Shown here: in pieces, positions 1 to 7,395 of the stretch
How the letters are laid out: the number at the start of each line of letters is the position of its first letter
Numbering within the stretch: the stretch's first letter is position 1
Source: UBA1081 sp045639185
GTDB taxonomy: Bacteria; Bacillota; Clostridia; Oscillospirales; Acutalibacteraceae
Assembly (NCBI GenBank): GCA_045639185.1
Contig: JAZUCO010000151.1
Span: forward strand, 1-19,681
Direction of reading: 5' to 3'
DNA length: 19,681 bases
Notes under the pieces: model-generated
Told to the model about the DNA's origin: nothing
The model's input: the letters and a program-made list of their open reading frames with translations, nothing else
The model's database searches: none
Translations under genes and position numbers: made by a program

Positions 1-23
1 GTTCCCATATATATTATACGCAT
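1..23 (-). CDS. fmt: Methionyl-tRNA formyltransferase, first codons only (partial)
   Basis: Only the first seven codons and part of the eighth are inside the window. They read MRIIYMG followed by AC-, which fits the family's usual opening MRI-(V/I)-(F/Y)-MGTP. The ATG at 23..21 has a GAGGTG Shine-Dalgarno about 6 nt upstream that overlaps the stop codon of def. The position directly downstream of def is the usual place for fmt, whose product formylates initiator Met-tRNA; def removes that formyl group later. The identification rests on this short match plus context, since the rest of the gene lies off the left edge. Confidence 0.8.
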
Positions 24-33
24 TATTGACACC

Positions 34-507
34 TCAATCTCTGTCAAATGTTACTGTTTCACCTTTTGCAAGTTTTTTTGTAAAAACAATACCGTCAAGA
101 TGATCAAATTCGTGACATACACATCTTGCAAAAAGTCCTTCACCTTCTGCTTCGAACCAGTTGCCGTATCTGTCCTGAGCTTTGAATTTAACGTACATAG
201 GACGAGATGTTACGCCTGACTTATGAGGAAGAGAGAGACATCCTTCAATCTCTTTCTGCTCGCCTCTTGCTTCGATGATTTCACCGTTGATAGCTTCAAC
301 AAGACCGTGCTCATCACCGACATCCATTATAACTACCCTTCTGAGAATACCAATCTGCACGGCAGCAAGACCCACACCGTCCGCCTTGCGCATTGTATCT
401 TTCATATCCTGCAACAGAAGATGAAGTTTTGCATCAAATGTCACAACAGGTTTGCTGACTTTGCTTAATACGGGATCTTCTTCTGTTCTGATTTTTCTTA
501 AAGCCAT
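34..507 (-). CDS. def: Peptide deformylase
   Basis: This 157-residue protein is a peptide deformylase, the cytoplasmic metalloenzyme that removes the formyl group from the N-terminal methionine of new proteins. All three family motifs are intact: GVGLAAVQ (residues 44-51), EGCLSLP (88-94) and HEFDH (132-136). Cys90, His132 and His136 would bind the metal and Glu133 is the catalytic base. The length and the absence of long insertions fit the compact deformylases better than the longer type 2 enzymes of Bacillus. The ATG start has a GAGGTG ribosome site that overlaps the priA stop codon, and fmt follows after 10 nt, so priA, def and fmt are probably co-transcribed and co-translated. Confidence 0.96.
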   Translation of the reverse strand: MALRKIRTEEDPVLSKVSKPVVTFDAKLHLLLQDMKDTMRKADGVGLAAVQIGILRRVVIMDVGDEHGLVEAINGEIIEARGEQKEIEGCLSLPHKSGVTSRPMYVKFKAQDRYGNWFEAEGEGLFARCVCHEFDHLDGIVFTKKLAKGETVTFDRD

Positions 508-518
508 TTCTTTTCACC

Positions 519-2987
519 TCAATACAGACTTTCGGGATTTATATCCGCAAAGACTGTAACTTTATCATAATATTTATTTGTTGAAAATTCCTTTATACAT
601 TCGGCAACAAGCCTTCTGAACTTTGCCGTGTTTTTACATTTCATAATAAGACGTTCTCTGAAACTGTTGTTGATTTTTGCAAGTTTCGGCGGAACGGGTC
701 CGAGAACGATAACTTTTTCATCTTTATAATCTGAGCTGAGTTTTTCTTTGAATATTCTGAAGAAATATTCAGCCGCACTTTTTGATTTTAGTTCGGAAAG
801 TGACGAAAATCCCACAACGCACAGATCACAAAAAGGCGGATATACCATTGCCTTTCTTATGGCAATTTCAATATCATAAAATTCTTTATAATCCTGCTCT
901 GCGGCAAGTTCAATCACAGTATTTTCAGGAGCAAGTGTCTGAATAACTGCCCTACCTGATTTTTCACCTCTGCCGCTTCTTCCCACAACCTGAGTGAGCA
1001 AATCAAAAGTTCTCTCTGAACTCTTATAATCATCGTTATACAACTGCTGGTCAACCGATATTACACCAACAAGTGTGACATTCGGAAAATCAAGTCCTTT
1101 TGCAACCATCTGAGTACCGACCATAATGTCATACTCACCCTCAGAAAACAACCTGAAGCTTTTTTCGTGAGAATTTTTTGCAGATGTTGTATCGGCATCC
1201 ATACGAAGTACTCTTGCATCGGGAAACAGAATTTCAAGCTCCTGCTCAACTTTCTGAGTGCCGAATCCCGAAAAACGCATTGTGTCTTCACCGCATTCGT
1301 TACAGACTGTTCTTATAGGCTCGCTATAACCGCAGTAATGGCACATAAGTCTGTCATTTGCGCTGTGATAAGTAAGTGATATACTGCAATTGGGACAGCA
1401 GGCAACACTTTTGCATTTTGTGCAGGCAACAAATGTATTGAATCCTCTTCTGTTGATAAGAAGAATCGTCTGCTGACCGTTTTCAAGATTATATCTTATT
1501 TCATCTGCAAGCGGTGTGCTGATTGTAAGCAGACCGTTCATATTGTTTTTATCTGCAACATCAACGGTAACAACTTTGGGCAGACCTGTTTTTGAATATC
1601 TCTCAGTTAGCTCCACTAGTTCATATCTGCCGCTTTTTGCATAAGCATAACTTTCCACAGAGGGTGTGGCAGACGCAAGCACGAGCAATGCCTTGTTATA
1701 AGCACATCTGAATCTTGCGATATCCCTTGCGTGATATCTGGGAGTCATTTCTGATTTATATGAGCCTTCCTGCTCTTCATCGATAATAATGAGAGAAAGG
1801 TTTTTAACCGGAGCAAATGAAGCACTTCGTGTGCCGACGGCAATAGTGGCTTCACCTTTTGCAATGCGTTTCCATTCATCAAGTCTTTCACCCTGAGAAA
1901 GACCGCTGTGAATGACAGCAACTTTTTCACCGTATCTTGAATAAAACATATTCAGAAGCTGAGGTGTCAATGAGATTTCGGGCACAAGTACAATTACACC
2001 ATTGTCTGTTTCTGCCACATCATCAATCAGCTTCATATATACTTTTGTTTTTCCGCTGCCCGTTACACCGTACAGCAATGCGGCTGAAGCTTCGTCTCCG
2101 TCGCGGAGAGCACAAAGCCTCTCATACGCATTCTGCTGCATATCACTGAGAATTATTTCTTCTTTTTTTCTCGGTGTTTCACGCATAGCGGAGGGAGTTC
2201 TGTAAACGGGCATATCATCATAATCAAGAATACCTTTTTTATGAAGATTTTCAATTACACCCTGAGCAACACCCGTATAATATGACACCTCTTTTGAAGA
2301 TGCACTGCCGATATCACGAAGCAGGTCAATAACAAGCTTCTGCTTTGCTGTGGGTCTGAATGAATCATTTTCACTTTCGGCAAATTCCTGAGAAAGAGAA
2401 ACGATTTTGACAGTTGCATCATTCACTCTGCGGAGTGTGTCAACATTTTTAAGAAGGATGTCCTTTTTGCTCATTTTTTCAAGCAATGCGGAATCCGGCA
2501 ATAATCCGAGTTCTTTATAAATTTTTTCGGAATTAACGAATTTATCTTTTTTTCTCAGGTATTCAATAACCTGAAGCTCTTCTGCAGATAAATCATCATA
2601 ATCTGCATAAGAAGCTTTCAATGCATACATCTGAGTTACTTTAAGATAAATTCCCGACGGAAGAAAAGACCTTGCCGCATCAAAAAGGGTGCAGAATGTT
2701 CTGTCTGCCACAAATGATGCAAGCTCAAGCATTTCTTTTGTGAGGACAGGCTCTTCGTCAAGCACTTCGAGAACAGGTTTGAGCTTTATTCCGTCATCGC
2801 AGAAGTCTTCTGACACAGCAAAAACAAAGCCTTGTCTTTTTCTGCTGCCTCTGCCAAAACCGACTAAAACCCTACACCCTGCCCTGACTTTGTCTGCCAG
2901 AGATTCGGGTATAAGGTAATCGAATAATTTATCAAAACTGTAAGCCGTATTTTCAACGGCAACCGAAGCTGTTATCACATGAGCCAA
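519..2987 (-). CDS. priA: Primosomal protein N' (replication restart helicase PriA)
   Basis: PriA is a superfamily 2 helicase that recognises stalled or repaired forks and reloads the replisome. At 822 residues it has the full layout: a 3' DNA-binding domain at the N-terminus, Walker A GVTGSGKT (307-314), Walker B DEEQ (403-406), and eight zinc-binding cysteines at 522, 525, 531, 534, 549, 552, 562 and 565. The cysteine spacing matches that of the E. coli protein. The FGTQKVEQEL segment and the C-terminal helicase motifs are also present. The Walker B box reads DEEQ rather than the more familiar DEEH. The start codon is TTG (2987..2985): an in-frame TGA lies three codons upstream and an AGGGGTGAT ribosome site sits just ahead. 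In B. subtilis coaBC separates rpoZ from priA; here rpoZ is directly upstream. Confidence 0.96.
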   Translation of the reverse strand: MAHVITASVAVENTAYSFDKLFDYLIPESLADKVRAGCRVLVGFGRGSRKRQGFVFAVSEDFCDDGIKLKPVLEVLDEEPVLTKEMLELASFVADRTFCTLFDAARSFLPSGIYLKVTQMYALKASYADYDDLSAEELQVIEYLRKKDKFVNSEKIYKELGLLPDSALLEKMSKKDILLKNVDTLRRVNDATVKIVSLSQEFAESENDSFRPTAKQKLVIDLLRDIGSASSKEVSYYTGVAQGVIENLHKKGILDYDDMPVYRTPSAMRETPRKKEEIILSDMQQNAYERLCALRDGDEASAALLYGVTGSGKTKVYMKLIDDVAETDNGVIVLVPEISLTPQLLNMFYSRYGEKVAVIHSGLSQGERLDEWKRIAKGEATIAVGTRSASFAPVKNLSLIIIDEEQEGSYKSEMTPRYHARDIARFRCAYNKALLVLASATPSVESYAYAKSGRYELVELTERYSKTGLPKVVTVDVADKNNMNGLLTISTPLADEIRYNLENGQQTILLINRRGFNTFVACTKCKSVACCPNCSISLTYHSANDRLMCHYCGYSEPIRTVCNECGEDTMRFSGFGTQKVEQELEILFPDARVLRMDADTTSAKNSHEKSFRLFSEGEYDIMVGTQMVAKGLDFPNVTLVGVISVDQQLYNDDYKSSERTFDLLTQVVGRSGRGEKSGRAVIQTLAPENTVIELAAEQDYKEFYDIEIAIRKAMVYPPFCDLCVVGFSSLSELKSKSAAEYFFRIFKEKLSSDYKDEKVIVLGPVPPKLAKINNSFRERLIMKCKNTAKFRRLVAECIKEFSTNKYYDKVTVFADINPESLY

Positions 2988-3010
2988 TTCGCATCACCCC
3001 TGATGAAACA

Positions 3011-3205
3011 TCAGATGTCCTTGCAGATGCTCCATGAACCGTTTTCAAGCTCCTTGACTGCAATGCTGACGGGCTTTTCAATAATGATATCCTTATTGCT
3101 GTTTGCCTCATCAACGATCATTCTTGCTCTTTTTGCTGTTGCAGAAACAAGTTCGTAACGGCTGATTTTGCCCTTCATAAGTTTCTGAAGATCTACGTTA
3201 AGCAT
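3011..3205 (-). CDS. rpoZ: DNA-directed RNA polymerase omega subunit
   Basis: A 64-residue protein that matches the omega subunit, a small factor that helps assemble and stabilise the beta' subunit of RNA polymerase. Visible family features are the N-terminal SRYELVSATAKRAR segment (residues 15-28) and the KPVSIAVKEL segment (44-53). The length is close to the 67 residues of B. subtilis omega. It lies between gmk (29 nt gap) and priA, the expected place in Firmicutes. The ribosome site upstream of the ATG (AGGATGGTG) is only moderate, so expression may lean on coupling to gmk. Confidence 0.93.
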   Translation of the reverse strand: MLNVDLQKLMKGKISRYELVSATAKRARMIVDEANSNKDIIIEKPVSIAVKELENGSWSICKDI

Positions 3206-3234
3206 TTATTTACACCATCCTGTTTATATATATC

Positions 3235-3801
3235 TTATTTTGTATGATTTTTTATAACGCTATGTGCCTCATCAACTGCCTTCTCAAGGTCATCGTTAAC
3301 GAGTATATAATCATAATTGACTCTTTGTTCAATCTCTGATTTTGCAATATTGAGTCTTTTTATTATGTCTTCTTCTGATTCTGTATTTCTGCCTCTTAAG
3401 CGGTTTTCAAGAATTTCCTCTGAAGGGGGCATAACAAATATTGAAAGTGAGCCGGGATAGATTTTTTTGATATTTGCGGCACCCTTTACTTCGATAACAA
3501 GAATAACGGTCTTGCCGTCTGCTATACGCTGTTCAACATCACTTTTAAGTGTTCCGTAATAATTTGAACCGTATTTTGCATACTCAATAAAATCATCATT
3601 CTCAACTTTTGCAAGAAAATCCTCTGTAGAGAAATAATAATAGTTGACTCCGTGTTTTTCTTCTCCTCTGGGCGCTCTTGTTGTAGCTGAAACTGAAAGA
3701 GAAAAAGTATTGTCTTTTTCAAGAAGCTTTGCAACAACAGTATCCTTGCCGACACCTGCGGGACCTGATACAACAACAAGTTTTGATGAAATATCAAACA
3801 T
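3235..3801 (-). CDS. gmk: Guanylate kinase
   Basis: Guanylate kinase converts GMP to GDP with ATP, in the cytoplasm. The 188-residue product starts MFDISSKLVVVSG and carries a P-loop GPAGVGKDT (13-21), followed by the GMP-binding stretch around SATTRAPRGEE and YYYFSTEDF. The P-loop ends GKDT instead of the usual GKG/GKS-T, a conservative oddity. The reading frame is open upstream to about 3942, but the ATG at 3801 is chosen because it has a strong GGGGAGG site 9 nt ahead and gives the usual family N-terminus and length. The start overlaps the remA stop by 8 nt (ATGTTTGA), which suggests translational coupling. Confidence 0.95.
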   Translation of the reverse strand: MFDISSKLVVVSGPAGVGKDTVVAKLLEKDNTFSLSVSATTRAPRGEEKHGVNYYYFSTEDFLAKVENDDFIEYAKYGSNYYGTLKSDVEQRIADGKTVILVIEVKGAANIKKIYPGSLSIFVMPPSEEILENRLRGRNTESEEDIIKRLNIAKSEIEQRVNYDYILVNDDLEKAVDEAHSVIKNHTK

Positions 3802-4066
3802 CGATTGATTCCTCCCCTGAGATATCAGAAGCCTGACCGTTGAAACGTTCACCGAGCTTTTCTGCCTGAAGATATGAAAGAATAATATGATCACTGTCTG
3901 CAATGATAACAGCTCTTGTTTTTCTGCCGTGAGTGGCATCAATGAGTGAGCCTTTTTCCTTTGCGTCTGAAATCATTCTCTTTATGGGTGCTGATTCAGG
4001 GCTGACAATGGCAATAATTCTTGCCGCATTTATCATATTGCCGAATCCTATATTTACAAGTTTCAT
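3794..4066 (-). CDS. remA: RemA family DNA-binding regulator (DUF370)
   Basis: This 90-residue protein matches the DUF370/RemA family closely over most of its length, including NIGFGN at the N-terminus, IVSPESAPIKRMI in the middle and GRKTRAVI and SDHIILS further on. In B. subtilis RemA is an oligomeric DNA-binding protein that activates biofilm matrix and osmoprotection genes. Its role in Clostridia is largely unknown, so the family name is secure but the targets are not. The position between yicC and gmk is the same as in B. subtilis (yloC-remA-gmk). The ATG is 10 nt after the yicC stop, with an AAGGGAT ribosome site. Confidence 0.93.
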   Translation of the reverse strand: MKLVNIGFGNMINAARIIAIVSPESAPIKRMISDAKEKGSLIDATHGRKTRAVIIADSDHIILSYLQAEKLGERFNGQASDISGEESIDV

Positions 4067-4076
4067 AATATATCCC

Positions 4077-4955
4077 TTATTCTATATTCTGAATCTGTTC
4101 TCTGATTTTTTCAATTTCAGCCTTTACGTCAATAACGATTCTTGCAATTTCAATATCATTTGCCTTTGAACCGATTGTGTTTGTCTCTCTGTTGATTTCC
4201 TGAACAAGGAAGTCGAGCTTTCTGCCGACGGGTTCATCGAGAGTCATCATTGAATGAAGCTGTTCTATATGGCTGCGGAGTCTGACAGTTTCTTCAGCAA
4301 CCGCAACTTTATCTGCAAAAACTGCTGCTTCTGTAAGAAGACGCTGTTCATCGACATTCACGTCACCGAGAAGGTCTTTCATTCTTGAAAGAAGCTTGTC
4401 GTTGTATTCCTTCACTGTTTCGGGAGAACGTTTTTCAACTTTCTCAACATAAGAAATAATTGTATCTGCTCTTGAAAGAATGTCATCACGGAGCTTTTCA
4501 CCCTCAATCTCTCTCATTGAGATGAAAGATTCTGCTGCCGCATCAACAACCTTTTTAACAGCATTCCAGATTTTTTCTTCATCTGCAGGAGCTTTTCTTA
4601 CGGCAAAAATATCACCGTGTCTTGCAAGATTTGAAACTTTGTAATCATTTTCGAGTCCGAATTTTTCACAAAGAGTGTTTACTGCCTGAAGATAGCCTGC
4701 TGCAAGTGATTCATTAAGCTGAACGAGAACATCGTCTGTTTCAAGCGCATCAATCTGAATATTGCATTCAACTTTACCTCTTGAAATAAGCTGGCGGACG
4801 TGAGTCTTGAGCTTATCCTCAAGGAAAGAATAATTTTTATAAACTCTTGATGAAAATTCAAGATAACGGCTGTTTACACTTTTGAGTTCAACGGTTATAT
4901 TCATTCCGTCAATCATTTCACAAGCTCTGCCGTAGCCTGTCATACTTCTGATCAT
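4077..4955 (-). CDS. yicC: YicC family endoribonuclease
   Basis: A 292-residue YicC/YloC family protein. It has the family N-terminus MIRSMTGYGR, the ELKSVNSRYLE segment (about residues 24-34) and the C-terminal DUF1732 region LDFLVQEINRETNTIGSKA. Members of the family have been shown to act as endoribonucleases, implicated in RNA turnover; that role is taken from the family, not visible here. The ATG at 4955 follows a near-ideal AGGAGG site at 8 nt spacing and a consensus sigma-A promoter, making it the first gene of the yicC-remA-gmk-rpoZ-priA-def-fmt operon. A second ATG four codons in is possible but less well spaced. Confidence 0.93.
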   Translation of the reverse strand: MIRSMTGYGRACEMIDGMNITVELKSVNSRYLEFSSRVYKNYSFLEDKLKTHVRQLISRGKVECNIQIDALETDDVLVQLNESLAAGYLQAVNTLCEKFGLENDYKVSNLARHGDIFAVRKAPADEEKIWNAVKKVVDAAAESFISMREIEGEKLRDDILSRADTIISYVEKVEKRSPETVKEYNDKLLSRMKDLLGDVNVDEQRLLTEAAVFADKVAVAEETVRLRSHIEQLHSMMTLDEPVGRKLDFLVQEINRETNTIGSKANDIEIARIVIDVKAEIEKIREQIQNIE

Positions 4956-4988
4956 TCCGTTATCCTCCTTATATTTTGTTATTAAAAT

Positions 4989-5017
4989 ATTATATAATAT
5001 AACAGAACTTCTGTCAA
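4989..5017 (-). promoter_or_regulatory. Consensus-perfect sigma-A promoter of the yicC-remA-gmk operon
   Basis: On the minus strand TTGACA (5017..5012) is followed by exactly 17 nt and then TATAAT (4994..4989). Both hexamers match the housekeeping sigma-70/sigma-A consensus at all twelve positions. The -35 box begins at the base right after the rluB stop codon (TAA, 5020..5018). Transcription should begin near 4982, leaving a leader of about 27 nt with an AGGAGG ribosome site before yicC. No terminator separates rluB from this promoter. Confidence 0.9.
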
Positions 5018-5779
5018 TTATTTTCTCTTATTTGAATTTGCAGACTTTGATTTCTGTGCTGCTCTCTTGAGAGCTGAAACTTCTTCCTTTTTAAGTTCTC
5101 TGTATGTACCAACAGAAAGGGTTCCGAGTTTGAGTGAACCCATTGAAATTCTCTTAAGTCTTACAGTTTCAAGACCTACAGCTTCACACATTTTTCTTAT
5201 CTGTCTGTTTCTGCCTTCGTGAATTGTAATCTGAAGCACAGTTCTTTCTGCGCTGTCACTCATAACAAGAACAGATGCGGGAAGTGTCTTTTTACCGTCG
5301 ATAACAACACCTGAAGAAAGTTCAACAAGCTGCTCTTCCTTTGCCTGAGGCTTAACTGTTACTCTGTATGTTTTTGAGATGTGCATTGACGGATGAGTCA
5401 TCATATTTGCAAATTCACCGTCATTTGTGAAGAGAAGAAGTCCCTCTGAGTCTTTATCAAGTCTACCTACGGGGAAAATTCTTTCTTCAATGTCAGCAAC
5501 GAGTTCCGCTACGCACTTTCTGCCCATTTCATCACTCATTGTTGTAACATATCCTCTGGGTTTATTAAGCATAATATAAACATTGCCTGAAGAAACGGGT
5601 ACAACTCTTTCACCTGATACGGTTACAAGATCTCTTTTAGGATCAACCTTATCACCCAATGAAGCAGGGTGACCGTTCACACGGACCTTTCCTCTTTCAA
5701 TGAGCTCTTCTGATTTTCTTCTTGATGCAACACCGTTTTCTGCAAGAAATTTCTGCAGACGAATTTTATTATCAGCCAT
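5018..5779 (-). CDS. rluB: 23S/16S rRNA pseudouridine synthase, RluB/RsuA family
   Basis: A 253-residue pseudouridine synthase with an N-terminal S4 RNA-binding domain (IRLQKFLAENGVASRR, from residue 6) and a catalytic domain with GRLDKDSEGLLLFTNDG (105-121), where Asp108 is the catalytic aspartate. The C-terminal GRNRQIRKM segment is also typical. B. subtilis RluB modifies 23S rRNA, but the family also includes the 16S enzyme RsuA, so the exact target is inferred. The ATG at 5779 overlaps the carboxypeptidase stop by 8 nt (ATGGCTGA). A TTG six codons upstream is in frame but lacks the family sequence. The tail is rich in Lys, Ser and Asn. Confidence 0.93.
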   Translation of the reverse strand: MADNKIRLQKFLAENGVASRRKSEELIERGKVRVNGHPASLGDKVDPKRDLVTVSGERVVPVSSGNVYIMLNKPRGYVTTMSDEMGRKCVAELVADIEERIFPVGRLDKDSEGLLLFTNDGEFANMMTHPSMHISKTYRVTVKPQAKEEQLVELSSGVVIDGKKTLPASVLVMSDSAERTVLQITIHEGRNRQIRKMCEAVGLETVRLKRISMGSLKLGTLSVGTYRELKKEEVSALKRAAQKSKSANSNKRK

Positions 5780-6914
5780 TTTTCCACCAACTGTCAAACA
5801 GACTTTTTAGTCTGTGAAATATATTTTGTTCAGTTTCTCCGCTTTTTGCATTTATTGACTCTGATGCGGTAAGCGGAATTTCCTTTATCATTCTGTCACC
5901 TGAAAAATACTGTGCATAACCTATCACTTCACCCTTTTCGACGGGGGCAAAAAGAATTTTATGAAGATATACCCTTCGGTATATTCCGTCAGCATTTTCA
6001 GTTATCAAATTAAGATTTGTATTATCTGCAACAGGAATAACGGTATCTTTTTCACCACCTGCCACACGCACGGAGAAAGATGAAAAATCCGTATCAGCCA
6101 CACAGGGACTTATAACGGAAAAACCGTAATCAAGCAATTTTTCGTGGTCATTCCAATCGTCACCCGCATTGAGTGTCACGGCAATGAGCGTTATTCCGTC
6201 TCTGGTGGCAGCACTTACAAGACATCTTCCGCTCTTCTTTGTAAATCCCGTTTTTATGCCGAAGCATCCGTCATAGGAGTTTATAAGTCGGTTATGATTA
6301 TACAGAGTTACCGTTTTATCGCTGTTCACAAAAGATATTGTATCGGAAGCCATTGCAGAAACAGCAGCAAACTGCTTGTTTTTAATCGCTTCTGCCGACA
6401 ACAGAGCCATATCATATGCCGTTGTATAATGATTCTCATGGTCAAGTCCCGACGGAGTCACAAACGACGTATTTTTCATTCCGATTTCTTCAGCACGATT
6501 ATTCATCATTACCGAAAATCCATCAAAACTGCCGCCCAGCGTAATTGCCACGGCATTTGCCGCATCATTTCCCGATTCAAGCATCATACACTTGACGAGG
6601 TTTTCAAGAGTTATGACATCATCTGCTCTGAGTCCTGATGATGTGCCCTCCACATTCACCATTTCTTCAGTAATGGTGATTTCACGCAGAGGGGTATTCT
6701 CCTCAAGAGCAATAAGCGAAGTCATAATCTTTGTGGTGCTTGCCATTGAAAGTTGCATATCTGCGTTCTTTTGGAAAAGCACTGTTTTTCCATCGGGATA
6801 ATACAAAACTGCTGCTTTTGCAGACAAATCTGACTGTTCAAGCCCCTTGGCAAAAATAGAAAAAACTGCGAGAATTGCAGAAATTACAACTACCGATATT
6901 ATTCTTTTAAGCAT
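5772..6914 (-). CDS. D-alanyl-D-alanine carboxypeptidase (PBP5/DacF type)
   Basis: A secreted or membrane-attached penicillin-binding protein that trims the terminal D-alanine of peptidoglycan stem peptides. The 380-residue product begins with a signal peptide (MLKRI and a hydrophobic stretch to about residue 22). It has all three active-site motifs: STTK (59-62) with nucleophile Ser59, SGN (114-116) and KTG (221-223). A PBP5-type C-terminal domain follows, and the final residues (FHRLKSLFDSWWKNG) could form an amphipathic membrane anchor. A GTG three codons upstream is in frame, but the ATG at 6914 is better spaced. The ribosome site is buried in a hairpin (6920..6951). Next to gerW and scpAB it resembles B. 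subtilis dacB/dacF, which act in sporulation; which paralogue it is cannot be decided here. Confidence 0.93.
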   Translation of the reverse strand: MLKRIISVVVISAILAVFSIFAKGLEQSDLSAKAAVLYYPDGKTVLFQKNADMQLSMASTTKIMTSLIALEENTPLREITITEEMVNVEGTSSGLRADDVITLENLVKCMMLESGNDAANAVAITLGGSFDGFSVMMNNRAEEIGMKNTSFVTPSGLDHENHYTTAYDMALLSAEAIKNKQFAAVSAMASDTISFVNSDKTVTLYNHNRLINSYDGCFGIKTGFTKKSGRCLVSAATRDGITLIAVTLNAGDDWNDHEKLLDYGFSVISPCVADTDFSSFSVRVAGGEKDTVIPVADNTNLNLITENADGIYRRVYLHKILFAPVEKGEVIGYAQYFSGDRMIKEIPLTASESINAKSGETEQNIFHRLKSLFDSWWKNG

Positions 6915-6919
6915 ACCAA

Positions 6920-6951
6920 CCACCGCCTACATATAATTATGTAAGCGGCGG
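6920..6951 (-). promoter_or_regulatory. Hairpin covering the ribosome-binding site of the carboxypeptidase gene
   Basis: On the minus strand a 14-bp stem, 6951..6938 paired with 6933..6920, closes on a 4-nt ATTA loop. There are two G-T wobble pairs and no mismatch. The 3' arm is TATGTAGGCGGTGG, whose GGCGGTGG is the only candidate ribosome site for the ATG at 6914, five bases later. No T-run follows, so it is not a normal terminator. It could lower or regulate translation initiation of the gene. Confidence 0.7.
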
Positions 6952-6975
6952 AATACAAATCACTTATTTATTCAA

Positions 6976-7395
6976 TTATTCTGTAACAACAACAGTTTCT
7001 ACTTCAGGTTCTGCGGGAGCCTTTGCCTGTTTCTGTCTGTCAACAAAATTTGTAACCTTTTCAAACATTTCGGGAATAAGGTTAACAGCTCTTTCAGCAG
7101 CATTGTCTGATGCTGTGATGTGCTTGATTGAAACTTCTCCCTTGTTGCATACAAGGAATGCTACGGGGTTGATTGTGATACCTGCACCACCGCCGCCACC
7201 GAAAAGTTCAACATTGTTCTTTGAGGGGAAGTCTGAACCGCCTGATGCAAAGCCATATGTAACCTTTGAAATGGGAATGATTGTAAGGTCTGCACTTACC
7301 TGAATAGGTTCGCCTACGATAGTGCTTACATCAACAAGGTCACGTACTCTCTCGATAGTTGTTGCAAGAATTTTTTCTGCTGACTGATTTTTCAT
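6976..7395 (-). CDS. ytfJ: GerW/YtfJ family spore protein
   Basis: A 139-residue protein of the GerW (YtfJ) family. It starts with a helical segment (residues 5-22), continues with GEPIQVSADLTIIPISKVTYGFASGG in two parts (29-53), a glycine run GGGGG (66-70) and AGITINPVAFLV (71-82), all family hallmarks. In B. subtilis the protein is found in spores and is needed for normal germination; in Clostridia that role is inferred. There is no signal peptide. The ATG shares its first base with the stop of the DUF2953 gene (TAATG), so the two are translationally coupled, as in the B. subtilis ytfI-ytfJ pair. The acidic tail after residue 118 is Ala/Glu/Val-rich. Confidence 0.9.
   Translation of the reverse strand: MKNQSAEKILATTIERVRDLVDVSTIVGEPIQVSADLTIIPISKVTYGFASGGSDFPSKNNVELFGGGGGAGITINPVAFLVCNKGEVSIKHITASDNAAERAVNLIPEMFEKVTNFVDRQKQAKAPAEPEVETVVVTE

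Noticed and set aside
3802..3942. N-terminal extension of guanylate kinase
   Set aside because: The extra 47 residues lie over remA in another frame and match nothing; the ATG at 3801 has a GGGGAGG site and gives the normal length.
6144..6638. Plus-strand open frame of 164 codons opposite the carboxypeptidase
   Set aside because: It lies wholly antisense to an intact gene with active-site motifs, has no ribosome site and its product is Cys/His/Arg-rich without any family likeness; it is a shadow of the real gene.
6920..6951. Hairpin as a rho-independent terminator of gerW
   Set aside because: No T-run follows the stem and the next gene begins five bases later, so a role at the ribosome site is more likely.
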